NCBI GenBank assembly: GCA_015488615.1
Contig: WFNM01000076.1
Coordinates: forward strand, 1 to 39,539
DNA from: Sulfurimonas sp.
GTDB taxonomy: Bacteria; Campylobacterota; Campylobacteria; Campylobacterales; Sulfurimonadaceae
Direction of reading: 5' to 3'
DNA: 39,539 bases
Below are positions 9,741-20,073 of this stretch, one piece after another (position 1 is the first letter of the stretch; each line of letters starts with the position of its first letter). The notes beneath the pieces were generated by a model that saw only the letters and a program-made list of their open reading frames with translations, did not search any database and was not told the DNA's origin. A program made the position numbers and the translations under genes.

Positions 9741-11483
9741 GTGGCTGAATTAAAAGATTTACTTCCTCTGAGCAAACCTTTGTCATTACTTTATATAGAT
9801 GAAAATGAAGATTTTCTTAGAACTATTACAACGGGACTAAAAAAAGTATTTGCTCGTGTGGATGATGCAGTTGATGCTACCTTAGGGTTAGGCTACATAA
9901 AAGTACATACTTATGATTTGGTTATTATAGATTCAAGTTCAGAGATAATGAGCACAGAAAATTTAGTAAAAAATATTAGAACCCTTAATAAATATCAAGA
10001 GATTATCCTAACAACAGCTTCAAAGTCCAAAGATGAAATACTTTCTTACTACAGACTCGGTATCTCTTCCCTACAGATAAAGCCTTTTAAAACATCAGAT
10101 TTTTTAGAAGCTATTGTAATAGTAATCGAAAAATTAGCAAATGAGAGAAAGTACTTAGCTCCAGAGATAGAGAAACTAAATAGCGATCTACAGTATGAAA
10201 GAAAACGGATAGGGCGTTTTATGATGAATGAAAAAAATCTCAATAAACAAATTGAGATCTATAAAGAAAATGTGCATGTGAATAAGTATATCTATGAACT
10301 TACAAAACTTCCAAGTAGATATGCTCTACAAGAGGCTATCGGTGAAAATGAACAATCAATTATTTATCTCAATATTGATCATTTTGACTTTGTTAACACT
10401 ACATATGGCATGGGTAAAGCAAATAAACTTCTAAAAGGGACAGCAAATAAGTTAAAACTCTTTTTACCTACAAACGCTACTCTCTATCATATCACGGCTG
10501 ATGAGTATGTTATCTTACTAGATGATCCTGTTGTTGACCAAGCTACTCTTCTTTCAAGTCAAATACAGTCACTCTTTAAAGAGTCTGCTGTTGACTTTGA
10601 TGGTCATGCTCATTATGTAGTTTTTTCTATAGGAATTGATAGTGGAGTTGGTAATAAACTTTTTATTAACTCAAAAGCAGCTTCGAAAGAGGCACGTTTC
10701 TTTGGTGGAAATCAAATAGTGATATTCGATATCTATTCAGAGTATATGAAAGAGCAACGAGAATCTCTTTACTGGGTTGGTATACTGCAAAAAGCTTTTG
10801 ATGAAGATAAGATTTTTACCTACTATCAACCTATTGTTTCAAATAATGATACGAAAACAAAACATTATGAGGTACTCTGTAGATTAATGGATAGTGACAA
10901 TAAACTTATTGATGCTGATAAATTTATTCAAAGTGCAAAACAAGTTGGTCTAATAACTCAGATAACAAAGACTGTCATTGATAAAACATTCAAACTTTTT
11001 ACAAACAATGATTATAACTTTTCAATAAATATTAGTATGCATGATTTACATGAAAACTATCTTTTGCAGTTTTTAGAGTATAAATGTGAGAAGTATAATA
11101 TTGTTTCCTCTCGTGTTCACTTAGAGATAGTCGAAGATATTATTATAAATAAAAAACTTCAAGTGGATAAGCAGATCTTAGGATTAAAGAATAAAGGCTT
11201 TCATGTGATAGTCGATGACTTTGGAACAGATAAGTCTGCTTATAGCCGTATGTTTGAGCTTAAAGCAGAGTATATTAAAATAAACGGTACCTTTATCAAA
11301 GAATTAAACAGTGATAGTGACCATCAACTTATCGTACAAAGTATAGTGAACTTTGCTAAAAAAAGTGGTATAAAAACTATAGCTGAACATGTAGAAAGTG
11401 AAGAAATTTATGAGATTGTTAAATCACTAGGAATAGATTATTCACAAGGCTACTATCTAGGAAAGCCTTCCCTTATCCTCTGA
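9741..11483 (+). CDS. REC - degenerate GGDEF - EAL domain protein (probable c-di-GMP phosphodiesterase response regulator)
   Basis: 580 aa, GTG start; REC acceptor (DLVIIDSS) and QIKPF; GGDEF position reads ITADEYVIL; EAL domain with YEVLCR, FSINIS, LEIVED, VDDFGTDKSAY, IKING, IAEHVE, SQGYYLGKP. Confidence 0.88.
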   Translation: MAELKDLLPLSKPLSLLYIDENEDFLRTITTGLKKVFARVDDAVDATLGLGYIKVHTYDLVIIDSSSEIMSTENLVKNIRTLNKYQEIILTTASKSKDEILSYYRLGISSLQIKPFKTSDFLEAIVIVIEKLANERKYLAPEIEKLNSDLQYERKRIGRFMMNEKNLNKQIEIYKENVHVNKYIYELTKLPSRYALQEAIGENEQSIIYLNIDHFDFVNTTYGMGKANKLLKGTANKLKLFLPTNATLYHITADEYVILLDDPVVDQATLLSSQIQSLFKESAVDFDGHAHYVVFSIGIDSGVGNKLFINSKAASKEARFFGGNQIVIFDIYSEYMKEQRESLYWVGILQKAFDEDKIFTYYQPIVSNNDTKTKHYEVLCRLMDSDNKLIDADKFIQSAKQVGLITQITKTVIDKTFKLFTNNDYNFSINISMHDLHENYLLQFLEYKCEKYNIVSSRVHLEIVEDIIINKKLQVDKQILGLKNKGFHVIVDDFGTDKSAYSRMFELKAEYIKINGTFIKELNSDSDHQLIVQSIVNFAKKSGIKTIAEHVESEEIYEIVKSLGIDYSQGYYLGKPSLIL

Positions 11484-11988
11484 TAATATCATAATCAAGA
11501 GGAATATCTGGAGTAAATATTTTTTTATCTATATATTTATTTTGTATTTGTTTTGTAAACAAGATGTGCACTTTATTTTCTAGCTCATCAAGGTAAGAGA
11601 TGGAAAAAAGTTTGTTGTTTTTTATTATAATGGTATATTCTGTTTCCTGAAACTTTGCAATATATGTGTTATTACTTACTTTTTTAGCATGTTTTATGAC
11701 ATTGAAAAAATCAAAACTACTTTTAATATTTTGTATATAGACTTGCTCTATCTCTGGCTCTATGATGACTGCTTGAGTATGTGTTATGTAAATACTCTTT
11801 TCCACGGGTGTTGAGTACTGCCAGAGTGCAAGTTGTGGTTTAGTTGCCAAAACATGTCCTTTGTAAGTAAGTGTGCTATTTTTATCGTTTACTATAGTTT
11901 GAGTGAAATTAGCCTCAAAAGAGTTGATATTGACCATGTCTGCGAAGCTAAGTGAAACAGTGAAAAGCAATGAAAGTAATTTGTACAA
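11473..11988 (-). CDS. lolA: Outer-membrane lipoprotein carrier protein LolA
   Basis: 171 aa, TTG start with AAGGA RBS; LolA pattern (FEANFTQTI...LTYKGHVLATKPQLALWQYSTP...IIEPEIEQVYIQ). Overlaps the 3' end of the EAL gene convergently by 11 bp. Confidence 0.85.
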   Translation of the reverse strand: MYKLLSLLFTVSLSFADMVNINSFEANFTQTIVNDKNSTLTYKGHVLATKPQLALWQYSTPVEKSIYITHTQAVIIEPEIEQVYIQNIKSSFDFFNVIKHAKKVSNNTYIAKFQETEYTIIIKNNKLFSISYLDELENKVHILFTKQIQNKYIDKKIFTPDIPLDYDIIRG

Positions 11989-12117
11989 GTTTATCCTTTT
12001 TTTTGAATAGAAATTATATCGAATTATCCATTTATACTTCTTATTAGGTAAGACGTGATAAAATTAGTGTAATTTCATGTTTACTATATAATAAACTATA
12101 TAGTAACTTATATAAGG

Positions 12118-14694
12118 GTGCCAATGCTACAAGCATTTATGGGAAAGGTCTTTGGAACATCAAATGATCGCGAATTAAAAAAATATAACAGACGTGTAAA
12201 AGAGATAAATAGTTTAGAGGCAAAATATGAGCCAATGACTGATGAAGAACTTCAATCAGCTTTTGAAATATTGAAGTCTACAGTAATGGATGAAAGTAAA
12301 ACACTTGATGATGTACTTGTAGATTCTTTTGCTATTACAAGAGAGGCAAGTAAACGTATTTTAAGTATGCGTCACTTTGATGTACAGCTTATTGGTGGTA
12401 TGGCTCTTCATGAAGGGCGTATTGCTGAGATGAAAACAGGAGAGGGTAAAACTCTTGTTGCAACTCTTGCGATTACTCTTAATGCAATGACTGGAAAAGG
12501 TGTTCATTTAGTTACAGTAAATGATTATCTTGCTTCTCGTGATACAAATGAGATGGCACCGTTGTACAACTTTTTAGGTTATAGTGTTAAAACAGTCTTA
12601 GAAACTATGAATGACCCAGCTGAGAAAAAAGCTGCCTATGATGCAGATATTACTTATGGAACAAACAATGAATTTGGTTTTGATTATCTAAGAGATAACA
12701 TGAGTTATACAAAAGAAAATATGGCACAGCGCAATCATAACTTTGTGATTGTTGATGAAGTGGATTCTATTCTTATTGATGAGGCAAGAACACCACTTAT
12801 TATTTCTGGTCCTACTAACAATAATATGCAAGATTATGTTCGTGCAGATAAGGTTGCTAAAGCACTTATTCGAGATGAGCATTTCACTGTAGACGAAAAA
12901 GATAAAATAATATTAGTGACAGAAAATGGTAATAGCAAAGCAGAAGAACTTTTCGGTGTAGAAAATCTTTTTAGTTTAGAAAATGCTTCTCTTTCTCATG
13001 TACTAGATCAAGCACTGAAATCAAACTATATTTTTGAAATTGATGTAGATTATGTTGTCCATGATGGTGAAGTAATGATAGTTGATGAGTTTACTGGCCG
13101 TATTAGTGAAGGGCGACGTTTCTCAGATGGTCTACATCAAGCACTTGAAGCAAAAGAAGGTGTTGAGATAAAAGAAGAAACACAGACTCTTGCAGATATT
13201 ACATTTCAAAACTACTTTAGAATGTATAATAAATTAGCCGGTATGACAGGAACAGCAGAGACAGAAGCTACTGAATTTGCTCAGATTTATAATCTTGATG
13301 TTGTCTCAATACCAACAAATATCCCAATTGCAAGACAAGACCTTAACGACCTTATTTACAAAACAGAAGAAGAAAAGTTTGCAGCAGTTATTGCAACTAT
13401 AAAAAAACTAAGTGAAACAGGTCAGCCGGTACTTATTGGTACTGCAAGTATTGAAAAATCAGAGCTCTTGCATGCTGTTCTTAAAAAAGAAAAAATAGTG
13501 CATACCGTACTAAATGCAAAGAATCATGCACAAGAGGGTGAAATTATTAAATCTGCTGGTACAAAAGGTGCAGTGACTATCGCTACAAATATGGCAGGTC
13601 GTGGTGTTGACATCAAAGTTAATGATGATGTACGTGCATTAGGTGGCCTTTATATCTTAGGTACTGAACGTCATGAAAATAGACGTATAGATAATCAACT
13701 TCGCGGACGTTCTGGTCGTCAAGGTGATGAGGGAACAACACAGTTTTACCTTTCACTAGAAGATAACCTTTTACGAATATTTGGTTCTGATAAGATTAAG
13801 TCAATCATGGAGCGTTTAGGTGTTGAAGATGGAGAATATATAGAATCAAAAATGGTGACTCGTGCTGTAGAAAAAGCACAGAAAAAAGTTGAAAATATGC
13901 ACTATGAGGGTCGTAAACAAGTAGTTGAATACGATGATGTAGCAAATGAACAGCGCAAAATTGTTTATAAGTTTAGAAACCAACTCTTAAGTAGTGAGTA
14001 TGCTATCGATGCAAAGATAAATGAGATTAGAGAAGAATATATGGTACATTTACTTGATCTTTCAGATATCTTTGATGGTGGTGCAAGAGAAGATTTTAAT
14101 CTTGAAATACTACAAGAGCATCTTTTAGAAAAGATAAATTATGAGCTTAATATTGTAGAAATTGAAGGCTTAGAGTATGAAGAGCTTCTAGTTAAAGTTG
14201 TTGATTTCGTGAAAAGTGCTTACGATGAAAAGATGAGTATCTTAGAAGATGGTATGCAGCAAGAGATAGAAAAAGAGTTCTATCTTAAAGAGTTAGATAG
14301 TGCATGGAGAGATCATCTTTATGCTATGGATAGTATGAAAACAGGTATACGCCTGCGTGCTTACAACCAAAAAGATCCTTTAGTCGAGTATAAAAAAGAG
14401 AGTTTCAATCTTTTTACAGAGCTTATAGATGAGATTAAATTCAATACAATACGAACTCTGCAAATTATTCAGTTTAAAGTGGAAAATGCTGAAGAAGAAG
14501 CTGCTGCAGTCGCTGAGCATTTAGCACAAGAGCAGAGAATACAAGAGGCACAGATACAACTTAGTCATGCTGTATTAGAAGAGTTTTCAGAGAAAAAAAT
14601 TGCACGTAACGACCCTTGTCCTTGTGGTAGTGGTAAAAAGTATAAGCAGTGTTGTGGAAAAAGTGGTCCTAAAAAAGGTGTTTTTGCTTCTTGA
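12118..14694 (+). CDS. secA: Preprotein translocase ATPase SecA
   Basis: 858 aa; [61 protein letters not shown]-terminal zinc motif [14 protein letters not shown]. Better start is likely ATG 12124, with AAGGG RBS at 12113-12117. Confidence 0.98.
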   Translation: MPMLQAFMGKVFGTSNDRELKKYNRRVKEINSLEAKYEPMTDEELQSAFEILKSTVMDESKTLDDVLVDSFAITREASKRILSMRHFDVQLIGGMALHEGRIAEMKTGEGKTLVATLAITLNAMTGKGVHLVTVNDYLASRDTNEMAPLYNFLGYSVKTVLETMNDPAEKKAAYDADITYGTNNEFGFDYLRDNMSYTKENMAQRNHNFVIVDEVDSILIDEARTPLIISGPTNNNMQDYVRADKVAKALIRDEHFTVDEKDKIILVTENGNSKAEELFGVENLFSLENASLSHVLDQALKSNYIFEIDVDYVVHDGEVMIVDEFTGRISEGRRFSDGLHQALEAKEGVEIKEETQTLADITFQNYFRMYNKLAGMTGTAETEATEFAQIYNLDVVSIPTNIPIARQDLNDLIYKTEEEKFAAVIATIKKLSETGQPVLIGTASIEKSELLHAVLKKEKIVHTVLNAKNHAQEGEIIKSAGTKGAVTIATNMAGRGVDIKVNDDVRALGGLYILGTERHENRRIDNQLRGRSGRQGDEGTTQFYLSLEDNLLRIFGSDKIKSIMERLGVEDGEYIESKMVTRAVEKAQKKVENMHYEGRKQVVEYDDVANEQRKIVYKFRNQLLSSEYAIDAKINEIREEYMVHLLDLSDIFDGGAREDFNLEILQEHLLEKINYELNIVEIEGLEYEELLVKVVDFVKSAYDEKMSILEDGMQQEIEKEFYLKELDSAWRDHLYAMDSMKTGIRLRAYNQKDPLVEYKKESFNLFTELIDEIKFNTIRTLQIIQFKVENAEEEAAAVAEHLAQEQRIQEAQIQLSHAVLEEFSEKKIARNDPCPCGSGKKYKQCCGKSGPKKGVFAS

Positions 14695-15893
14695 AAACAT
14701 CTATAGTATCTTATCTAGTAAAAAGATTTTTGCGTTTTGATAAAGAGCAGCCCTTTATCTTCCTATCAGCACTTCTCGCATTTTTAGGTATTACCCTTGG
14801 TGTCATGGTGCTTCTTATTGCAATGGCTCTTATGAATGGTTTTGATAAAGAATTTAAAAATAAACTCACGACCATGAACTATCCATTAACTATCATCCCT
14901 AAATTTTATGGTGCAGTGAATAGAAATCTACTTATAGATTTAGAAAAAAAATTTCCAATACTTGCTTTTAGCCCTTATGTCCAATCTTCAGTTATGATAC
15001 GCAGTGGTTCACAGCTAGAAGGTGGCTATCTTTTTGGTGTAAATTTTCAAGATGAAGCTAAGGTAAATAATGTTTTAGCAAAAGCAATAAAAAATACTCA
15101 GTTTAAAAAATTTGATGTTATTATAGGAAAAAGTTTAAAGCAAGAGTTCTCTCTCTCTAAAGGCGATAAGCTGATGTATATTTTTACAAATGTAGAACCA
15201 GGTGGTTTTTCTATGACACCAAAAATAAAACGCTTTAAAATAAAATCTATTTTTGATTCAGGACTCTCGGCATATGATAAAGCTTACAGCTATACAAGTT
15301 TAGAAGCCATGCAAGTACTTATGCATATGCCAAGTAATCTTTATGATGGTATACATGTTTACTCTAAAACACCTCGTAAAGATATTCTTAGAATAAAGAA
15401 AGATTTACCTATCAGTGTAAGTATAAAAGGATGGTGGCAAGATAATCTTAATTTTTTTGCAGCCTTAGAGATGGAAAAGATGTCACTCTTCATAGTACTG
15501 ATGCTCATTATTCTTATAGCCGCTATAAATATAATCTCTTCACTCTTGATGACGGTAATGAATAGACGCTCAGAGATAGCCTTATTACTCTCTTTAGGGA
15601 CGACAAATATAGAGATTAAAAAGGTATTTCTATATCTTGGAATAATTATTGGTATTAGTGGTATTGCTGCTGGTATTTTCTTAGGTCTTAGTGGTATTTG
15701 GATATTAGGTACTTTTGATATCATCTCTCTTCCAAAAGATGTTTATCCAACCTCTACACTACCTTTAGACTTAAGTATAGTTGACTTTGCTCTTATTGTA
15801 ACTGGTGCCTTTGCTATCGTAGTAGGTTCTTCTTATTATCCAGCGAAAAAAGCTAGTGAAGTCGATATATTAACAGTTTTAAGAAACGAGTAA
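14691..15893 (+). CDS. lolC: ABC transporter permease, LolC/LolE lipoprotein-releasing type
   Basis: 400 aa, TTG start overlapping secA stop by 4 bp; MacB/FtsX fold ([82 protein letters not shown]). Confidence 0.88.
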   Translation: MKTSIVSYLVKRFLRFDKEQPFIFLSALLAFLGITLGVMVLLIAMALMNGFDKEFKNKLTTMNYPLTIIPKFYGAVNRNLLIDLEKKFPILAFSPYVQSSVMIRSGSQLEGGYLFGVNFQDEAKVNNVLAKAIKNTQFKKFDVIIGKSLKQEFSLSKGDKLMYIFTNVEPGGFSMTPKIKRFKIKSIFDSGLSAYDKAYSYTSLEAMQVLMHMPSNLYDGIHVYSKTPRKDILRIKKDLPISVSIKGWWQDNLNFFAALEMEKMSLFIVLMLIILIAAINIISSLLMTVMNRRSEIALLLSLGTTNIEIKKVFLYLGIIIGISGIAAGIFLGLSGIWILGTFDIISLPKDVYPTSTLPLDLSIVDFALIVTGAFAIVVGSSYYPAKKASEVDILTVLRNE

Positions 15894-15905
15894 AGAGAGT
15901 ATATT

Positions 15906-18900
15906 TTATTTCTTTTTTTTCTTGCTGTTTATTACATCATGAATTAACTTATAAGGAAGTGTCAGCGTTCTCTTTATGATGTTAAGAGGTGCAACAATGA
16001 TATCTTTAGCTACCATAGATCGTATTTTTGGATTCTCTATCTTTCCACTTAGTTTAAGTGTAGTAGATATAGGATCTTGTCCGAGAATAGCATAACCAAG
16101 AAGAGGTACTTTTGCTAAGTCACTTCCTAGATCTGATTTAAGATTAAGTGTTACATTCATATTGTCATTTGAAAAATCTACAGTCCCTTTTCCGATAACC
16201 TTGATTTCTTTTGAATCGAGATAAATGTCTTCTAAATTAAGCTTACTATTTTTTGATTTAAAGTGAATAAATGCTTGTTTTACAAAAATCCCACTTTTAT
16301 TGTATCCTGGAAGACTAAAAGTTGCAAGGGAAGGAATGGTATTAATAAAGGCGAGTATATTATTTAAAATTGCATAATCTTTCATGGTAGTTTTATGTAC
16401 ATATATTACACCTGCATAGTCACTAATTGTTCCATCTAAAGAAAAATCTAATGATCCACCCTGAAATTTTGAGAGGGAAAAAAGTTTATTCATAAAATAA
16501 TCATTAAACTGTTTTCCATAAAGATGAAAAGTTTGATTTTCAAGTTTTAATCCTGCTTTTCCTTGATCATATTGAAGTTGTCCAGTAAGTATATTATTGT
16601 AATATTGAACATTCAATATATCATAAAGTATAGATCTGTTTTTAGAAATATAAAGAGAAGATTTTTTTGCTTCAACTGTAATGTTCATTGATGTATTATT
16701 TCTGTCTTTTTCTCCACTAAAGTTCTCAACTGCATCAAGAAGAGCGATAATATTAACACTCGCATTAGTCATTCTTAATTGCATATTCTCTTTTATAGTA
16801 AAGAAAAGCTTATCATTAATGTCAATATAGACTTTCTCTTTATAAATTTTCCCTTTTACGGTGTATAAATCTGTTGGTTTCCCATCTGTTAGCAGTATTT
16901 TATAAGGGTATTTGAGTTTCGCTTTAAATCGTGTGTATTTGTCATTTTTATTTTTATAGAGCACGAATTCTCCATTCGTTATATAAAATTCTTTTAGTAA
17001 ATTAGAGTTTTTAGATATACGACTTATTGAGTTTACATTAAGTCTCCAACCTGTATCTTGAAAGATAAAGGTTGATGATATTTCAGGAGAAGAGATTTTA
17101 ATCATTTTATCTATTATATTAGAAGAAAGAAGTATTTTATTCTTTTTGTAGAGTACTTTTTCTGTGTTTGGGTCTTTTAAAATGAAGTGACTTATACTGA
17201 TATGGGCCTTGTTTGTTTTAATATTATGTTTGGCATAAATTTTCATTTGAATATATTTACCAATATGCACAAGTGTATGTTTAAGATAAAGTTTATTATC
17301 TTTAAGTTCAAGTAAAAATTTATCGAATTCATATCTTGTTCCAATTACATCTAAATATATAGGTTTAGATGATCTTATCTTTAATTTTTTATCATAATGT
17401 AAATGTAGTGGGGTATTTGATTGTACTAAATTAAAACCATTATAGTTAAAGTTAAGTAAATCAATATTAAGATCAGTTACAAAGCTCTTTATATTTACTT
17501 TACCTGAAATAAAAGCATTTCCGATTTCATCTAAAGTAATTAAAGTAGCAGGAATATTTAAATTTAAAGTATGTAAGTTAAAAGGAAGTATAACACTATC
17601 TAAAGAGATACTTTGCCCTCTATATTGCCATTTAGAATTCGTAAGAGTTATAGTGTCCTTATTGGGAGAAATATTATAAGTAATAGGAAGTAATTGAGAC
17701 TCTTTAGCTAGTGTAAGACCATGTAGATTGAAGGTATTAAGTTTAATATCTATTTTCCCATCTTCTCTCTTTGCATTATAATTAACATCAACAATTGCTT
17801 GAACAATATCCTGATAACTTGTATTCATATCTTTGATAGAAATATCATAATTATCTAATATTATCTTTGCATTTTTAACATCTATATTGAGCCCAAGATA
17901 GTTAAAGTTTGCTTCTTTAGTAACGAATGTGCCTTTGGCATTTACTGAGATAGTTTCTAAACCTATTTCTATTTTTAAGTCCGTGCATACATGTCCACTT
18001 TTCTGCAAAAAAGGAAGTTTTATCTGGTATGCTTCAAGTATTTTTAGTACAGATTTATTTAGTTGGGCATCTAAGAGCAAAGAAAGTGTGAGTAAAATCT
18101 CTTTTTTAGCAGTAAAGTCAATAAGAACCCAGCTCTTATCTAGATAGATACCATCAGTATAAGCATCCATTGGTCGTATATAAAAGAGTCCATTCTTAAA
18201 CTCTAATTTAATTGCTTTAGCATGAATAGCATCAAGTTTTGGATTATATCTATAACTTGCATCATAAAGAGTTGCTTGTATATGTATATTTTTATAGGCA
18301 TTTTGAATATCATTATATTCTATATAACCTGTAATATTTTTGAGGGTAGCATAGGACATACTAATAGCATCGTATGCCCAATAGTGGATACCATTAGGTA
18401 AATTTGCTAAATTTATAAGATACTCTAAATCTGTTATTTTTTTGTTACTTTTTAATCTATAAAAAAGTTTTTCTTTGCTTGTCGCTGTATATACAGTAAA
18501 ATTAGCAACATCAGAGAGCTTAGCATGTAGATTAGTATAAAGCATATTAGTTCTTGTATTAAAGTATAAAAAACCATCTATATTGATTTCATGTCTATCA
18601 TCTTTGAAGCTATTAAGAGTTACCTGAATGCTTTGTGGACTCAAATCTAGTGTTGCCCTTATGTCTAAACTTGAAGAGTGTGCTATGAAAAATCCACTCT
18701 CTCCAATTTTATATTTAAATGAACCTACGATATCTTTATAAATAATTTTTTTGATAATGAGGGAGTTAAACCATCCTTTTGTTGTTGAAAATAAAGTGAA
18801 ATATTGATTGATTTTGGAAGTATCAAATTTTGATGTAGTTGAGCTCTTATTCTCTTGAATCTTAATCTCTTCAAGCGAAATATCTATTTTTTTATTCCAT

Positions 18901-19070
18901 TTTATGTATAATTGCTTTATATGAATATTTGAAACACTCAACTCTCTTATAGAAAGTCCGTTTTGAAGTATAATAAAAATAATGGAAATTGCTACAAATA
19001 TGAAGATGAAAAAGCTAACAATTGCAAAATATGTCTTAGAAATAATGTTAATAATTATGTTATCGTTCAT
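15906..19070 (-). CDS. AsmA/YhdP-like large membrane-anchored protein (DUF3971-type)
   Basis: 1054 aa, single N-terminal TM anchor, long beta-rich body, C-term GSLDFSLDGTISDY...LNNILAFINTIPSL...VIGKGTVDFSNDNMNVTLNLKSDLG...LLGYAILGQDPISTTLKLSGKIENPKI. AGGTAG RBS upstream of the ATG. Confidence 0.75.
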   Translation of the reverse strand: MNDNIIINIISKTYFAIVSFFIFIFVAISIIFIILQNGLSIRELSVSNIHIKQLYIKWNKKIDISLEEIKIQENKSSTTSKFDTSKINQYFTLFSTTKGWFNSLIIKKIIYKDIVGSFKYKIGESGFFIAHSSSLDIRATLDLSPQSIQVTLNSFKDDRHEINIDGFLYFNTRTNMLYTNLHAKLSDVANFTVYTATSKEKLFYRLKSNKKITDLEYLINLANLPNGIHYWAYDAISMSYATLKNITGYIEYNDIQNAYKNIHIQATLYDASYRYNPKLDAIHAKAIKLEFKNGLFYIRPMDAYTDGIYLDKSWVLIDFTAKKEILLTLSLLLDAQLNKSVLKILEAYQIKLPFLQKSGHVCTDLKIEIGLETISVNAKGTFVTKEANFNYLGLNIDVKNAKIILDNYDISIKDMNTSYQDIVQAIVDVNYNAKREDGKIDIKLNTFNLHGLTLAKESQLLPITYNISPNKDTITLTNSKWQYRGQSISLDSVILPFNLHTLNLNIPATLITLDEIGNAFISGKVNIKSFVTDLNIDLLNFNYNGFNLVQSNTPLHLHYDKKLKIRSSKPIYLDVIGTRYEFDKFLLELKDNKLYLKHTLVHIGKYIQMKIYAKHNIKTNKAHISISHFILKDPNTEKVLYKKNKILLSSNIIDKMIKISSPEISSTFIFQDTGWRLNVNSISRISKNSNLLKEFYITNGEFVLYKNKNDKYTRFKAKLKYPYKILLTDGKPTDLYTVKGKIYKEKVYIDINDKLFFTIKENMQLRMTNASVNIIALLDAVENFSGEKDRNNTSMNITVEAKKSSLYISKNRSILYDILNVQYYNNILTGQLQYDQGKAGLKLENQTFHLYGKQFNDYFMNKLFSLSKFQGGSLDFSLDGTISDYAGVIYVHKTTMKDYAILNNILAFINTIPSLATFSLPGYNKSGIFVKQAFIHFKSKNSKLNLEDIYLDSKEIKVIGKGTVDFSNDNMNVTLNLKSDLGSDLAKVPLLGYAILGQDPISTTLKLSGKIENPKIRSMVAKDIIVAPLNIIKRTLTLPYKLIHDVINSKKKKK

Positions 19071-19944
19071 GTACTACCTAAATAAGCCAATTAGAACCCC
19101 GAAAGTACTCTATATTCAAGCAGGTTCTATTAATCAAATTATAGCACAAATGCAAGTTAAAAAATATGATGTTAGTAAACTTGACTCCCTAGTACTTCGC
19201 TTTATTGGATCTCCACAAAGCGGTTGGATAAATATAGGAACTATGTATAATACTAAGGCAGATTTTTTGTATAAACTCACACGAGCAAAAGCTGCACTAC
19301 AAAATGTAACACTTATTCCAGGTGAGACAAGTTATATTTTTTTAAGACAACTAGCATCTAATTTGGATTTAAGTATAGAAAAATTACATTCTGAATATGC
19401 GATGCAAACCTCAGTGGAAGAGGGTGCTTTTGTACCTGATACATATAAAATACCCATAGGGATTACAGAAAGGGAACTTATCCATATGCTACTAAAAGTA
19501 TCAAACGAAAAGATGAAAGCCCTTTCAATGAAGATCTTTGGCACATATAATAAGAAAAAATGGTTTCAATATGTAGCAATTGCATCTATAATACAAAAAG
19601 AGTCCGCTAACACAAAAGAGATGCCAATAGTAAGTTCAGTAATATACAATAGAATAAAACAAGATATGAAACTTCAGATGGATGGAAGTCTGAACTATGG
19701 AAAATATTCTCATGTTAAAGTTACACCTTATCGTATTCGGAATGATAGATCAATTTTTAACACTTACTTATATAAGGGTGTCCCTAGTGTTGCAGTTTGT
19801 AATGTGAGCTTTAGTGCTATAAAAGCTGCTATCTTTCCTGCGAAAACAAATTATCTCTATTTTATGAAAAACAAGCAGGGATACCATGATTTTGCATGTA
19901 ACTATTCTACCCATTTACACAATATAAGACATGCTACAAAATGA
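18982..19944 (+). CDS. mltG: Endolytic murein transglycosylase MltG (YceG-like)
   Basis: 320 aa; N-terminal TM; IASIIQKESANTKEMPIVSSVIYNRIKQDMKLQMDGSLNYG is the YceG catalytic signature. Start may be ATG 19000 or 19006. Confidence 0.88.
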   Translation: MEIATNMKMKKLTIAKYVLEIMLIIMLSFMYYLNKPIRTPKVLYIQAGSINQIIAQMQVKKYDVSKLDSLVLRFIGSPQSGWINIGTMYNTKADFLYKLTRAKAALQNVTLIPGETSYIFLRQLASNLDLSIEKLHSEYAMQTSVEEGAFVPDTYKIPIGITERELIHMLLKVSNEKMKALSMKIFGTYNKKKWFQYVAIASIIQKESANTKEMPIVSSVIYNRIKQDMKLQMDGSLNYGKYSHVKVTPYRIRNDRSIFNTYLYKGVPSVAVCNVSFSAIKAAIFPAKTNYLYFMKNKQGYHDFACNYSTHLHNIRHATK

Positions 19945-20073
19945 AACAAATAAAAAATTAACTTCTATTTTTTTCAAAGCTCGCCAAATGTTGACATAGT
20001 TGTGTTACTATTGAACTTGTAAATTCCATGAAGTTATTAATTCATGAGATAAAATTATTCACAAGGACAATAT

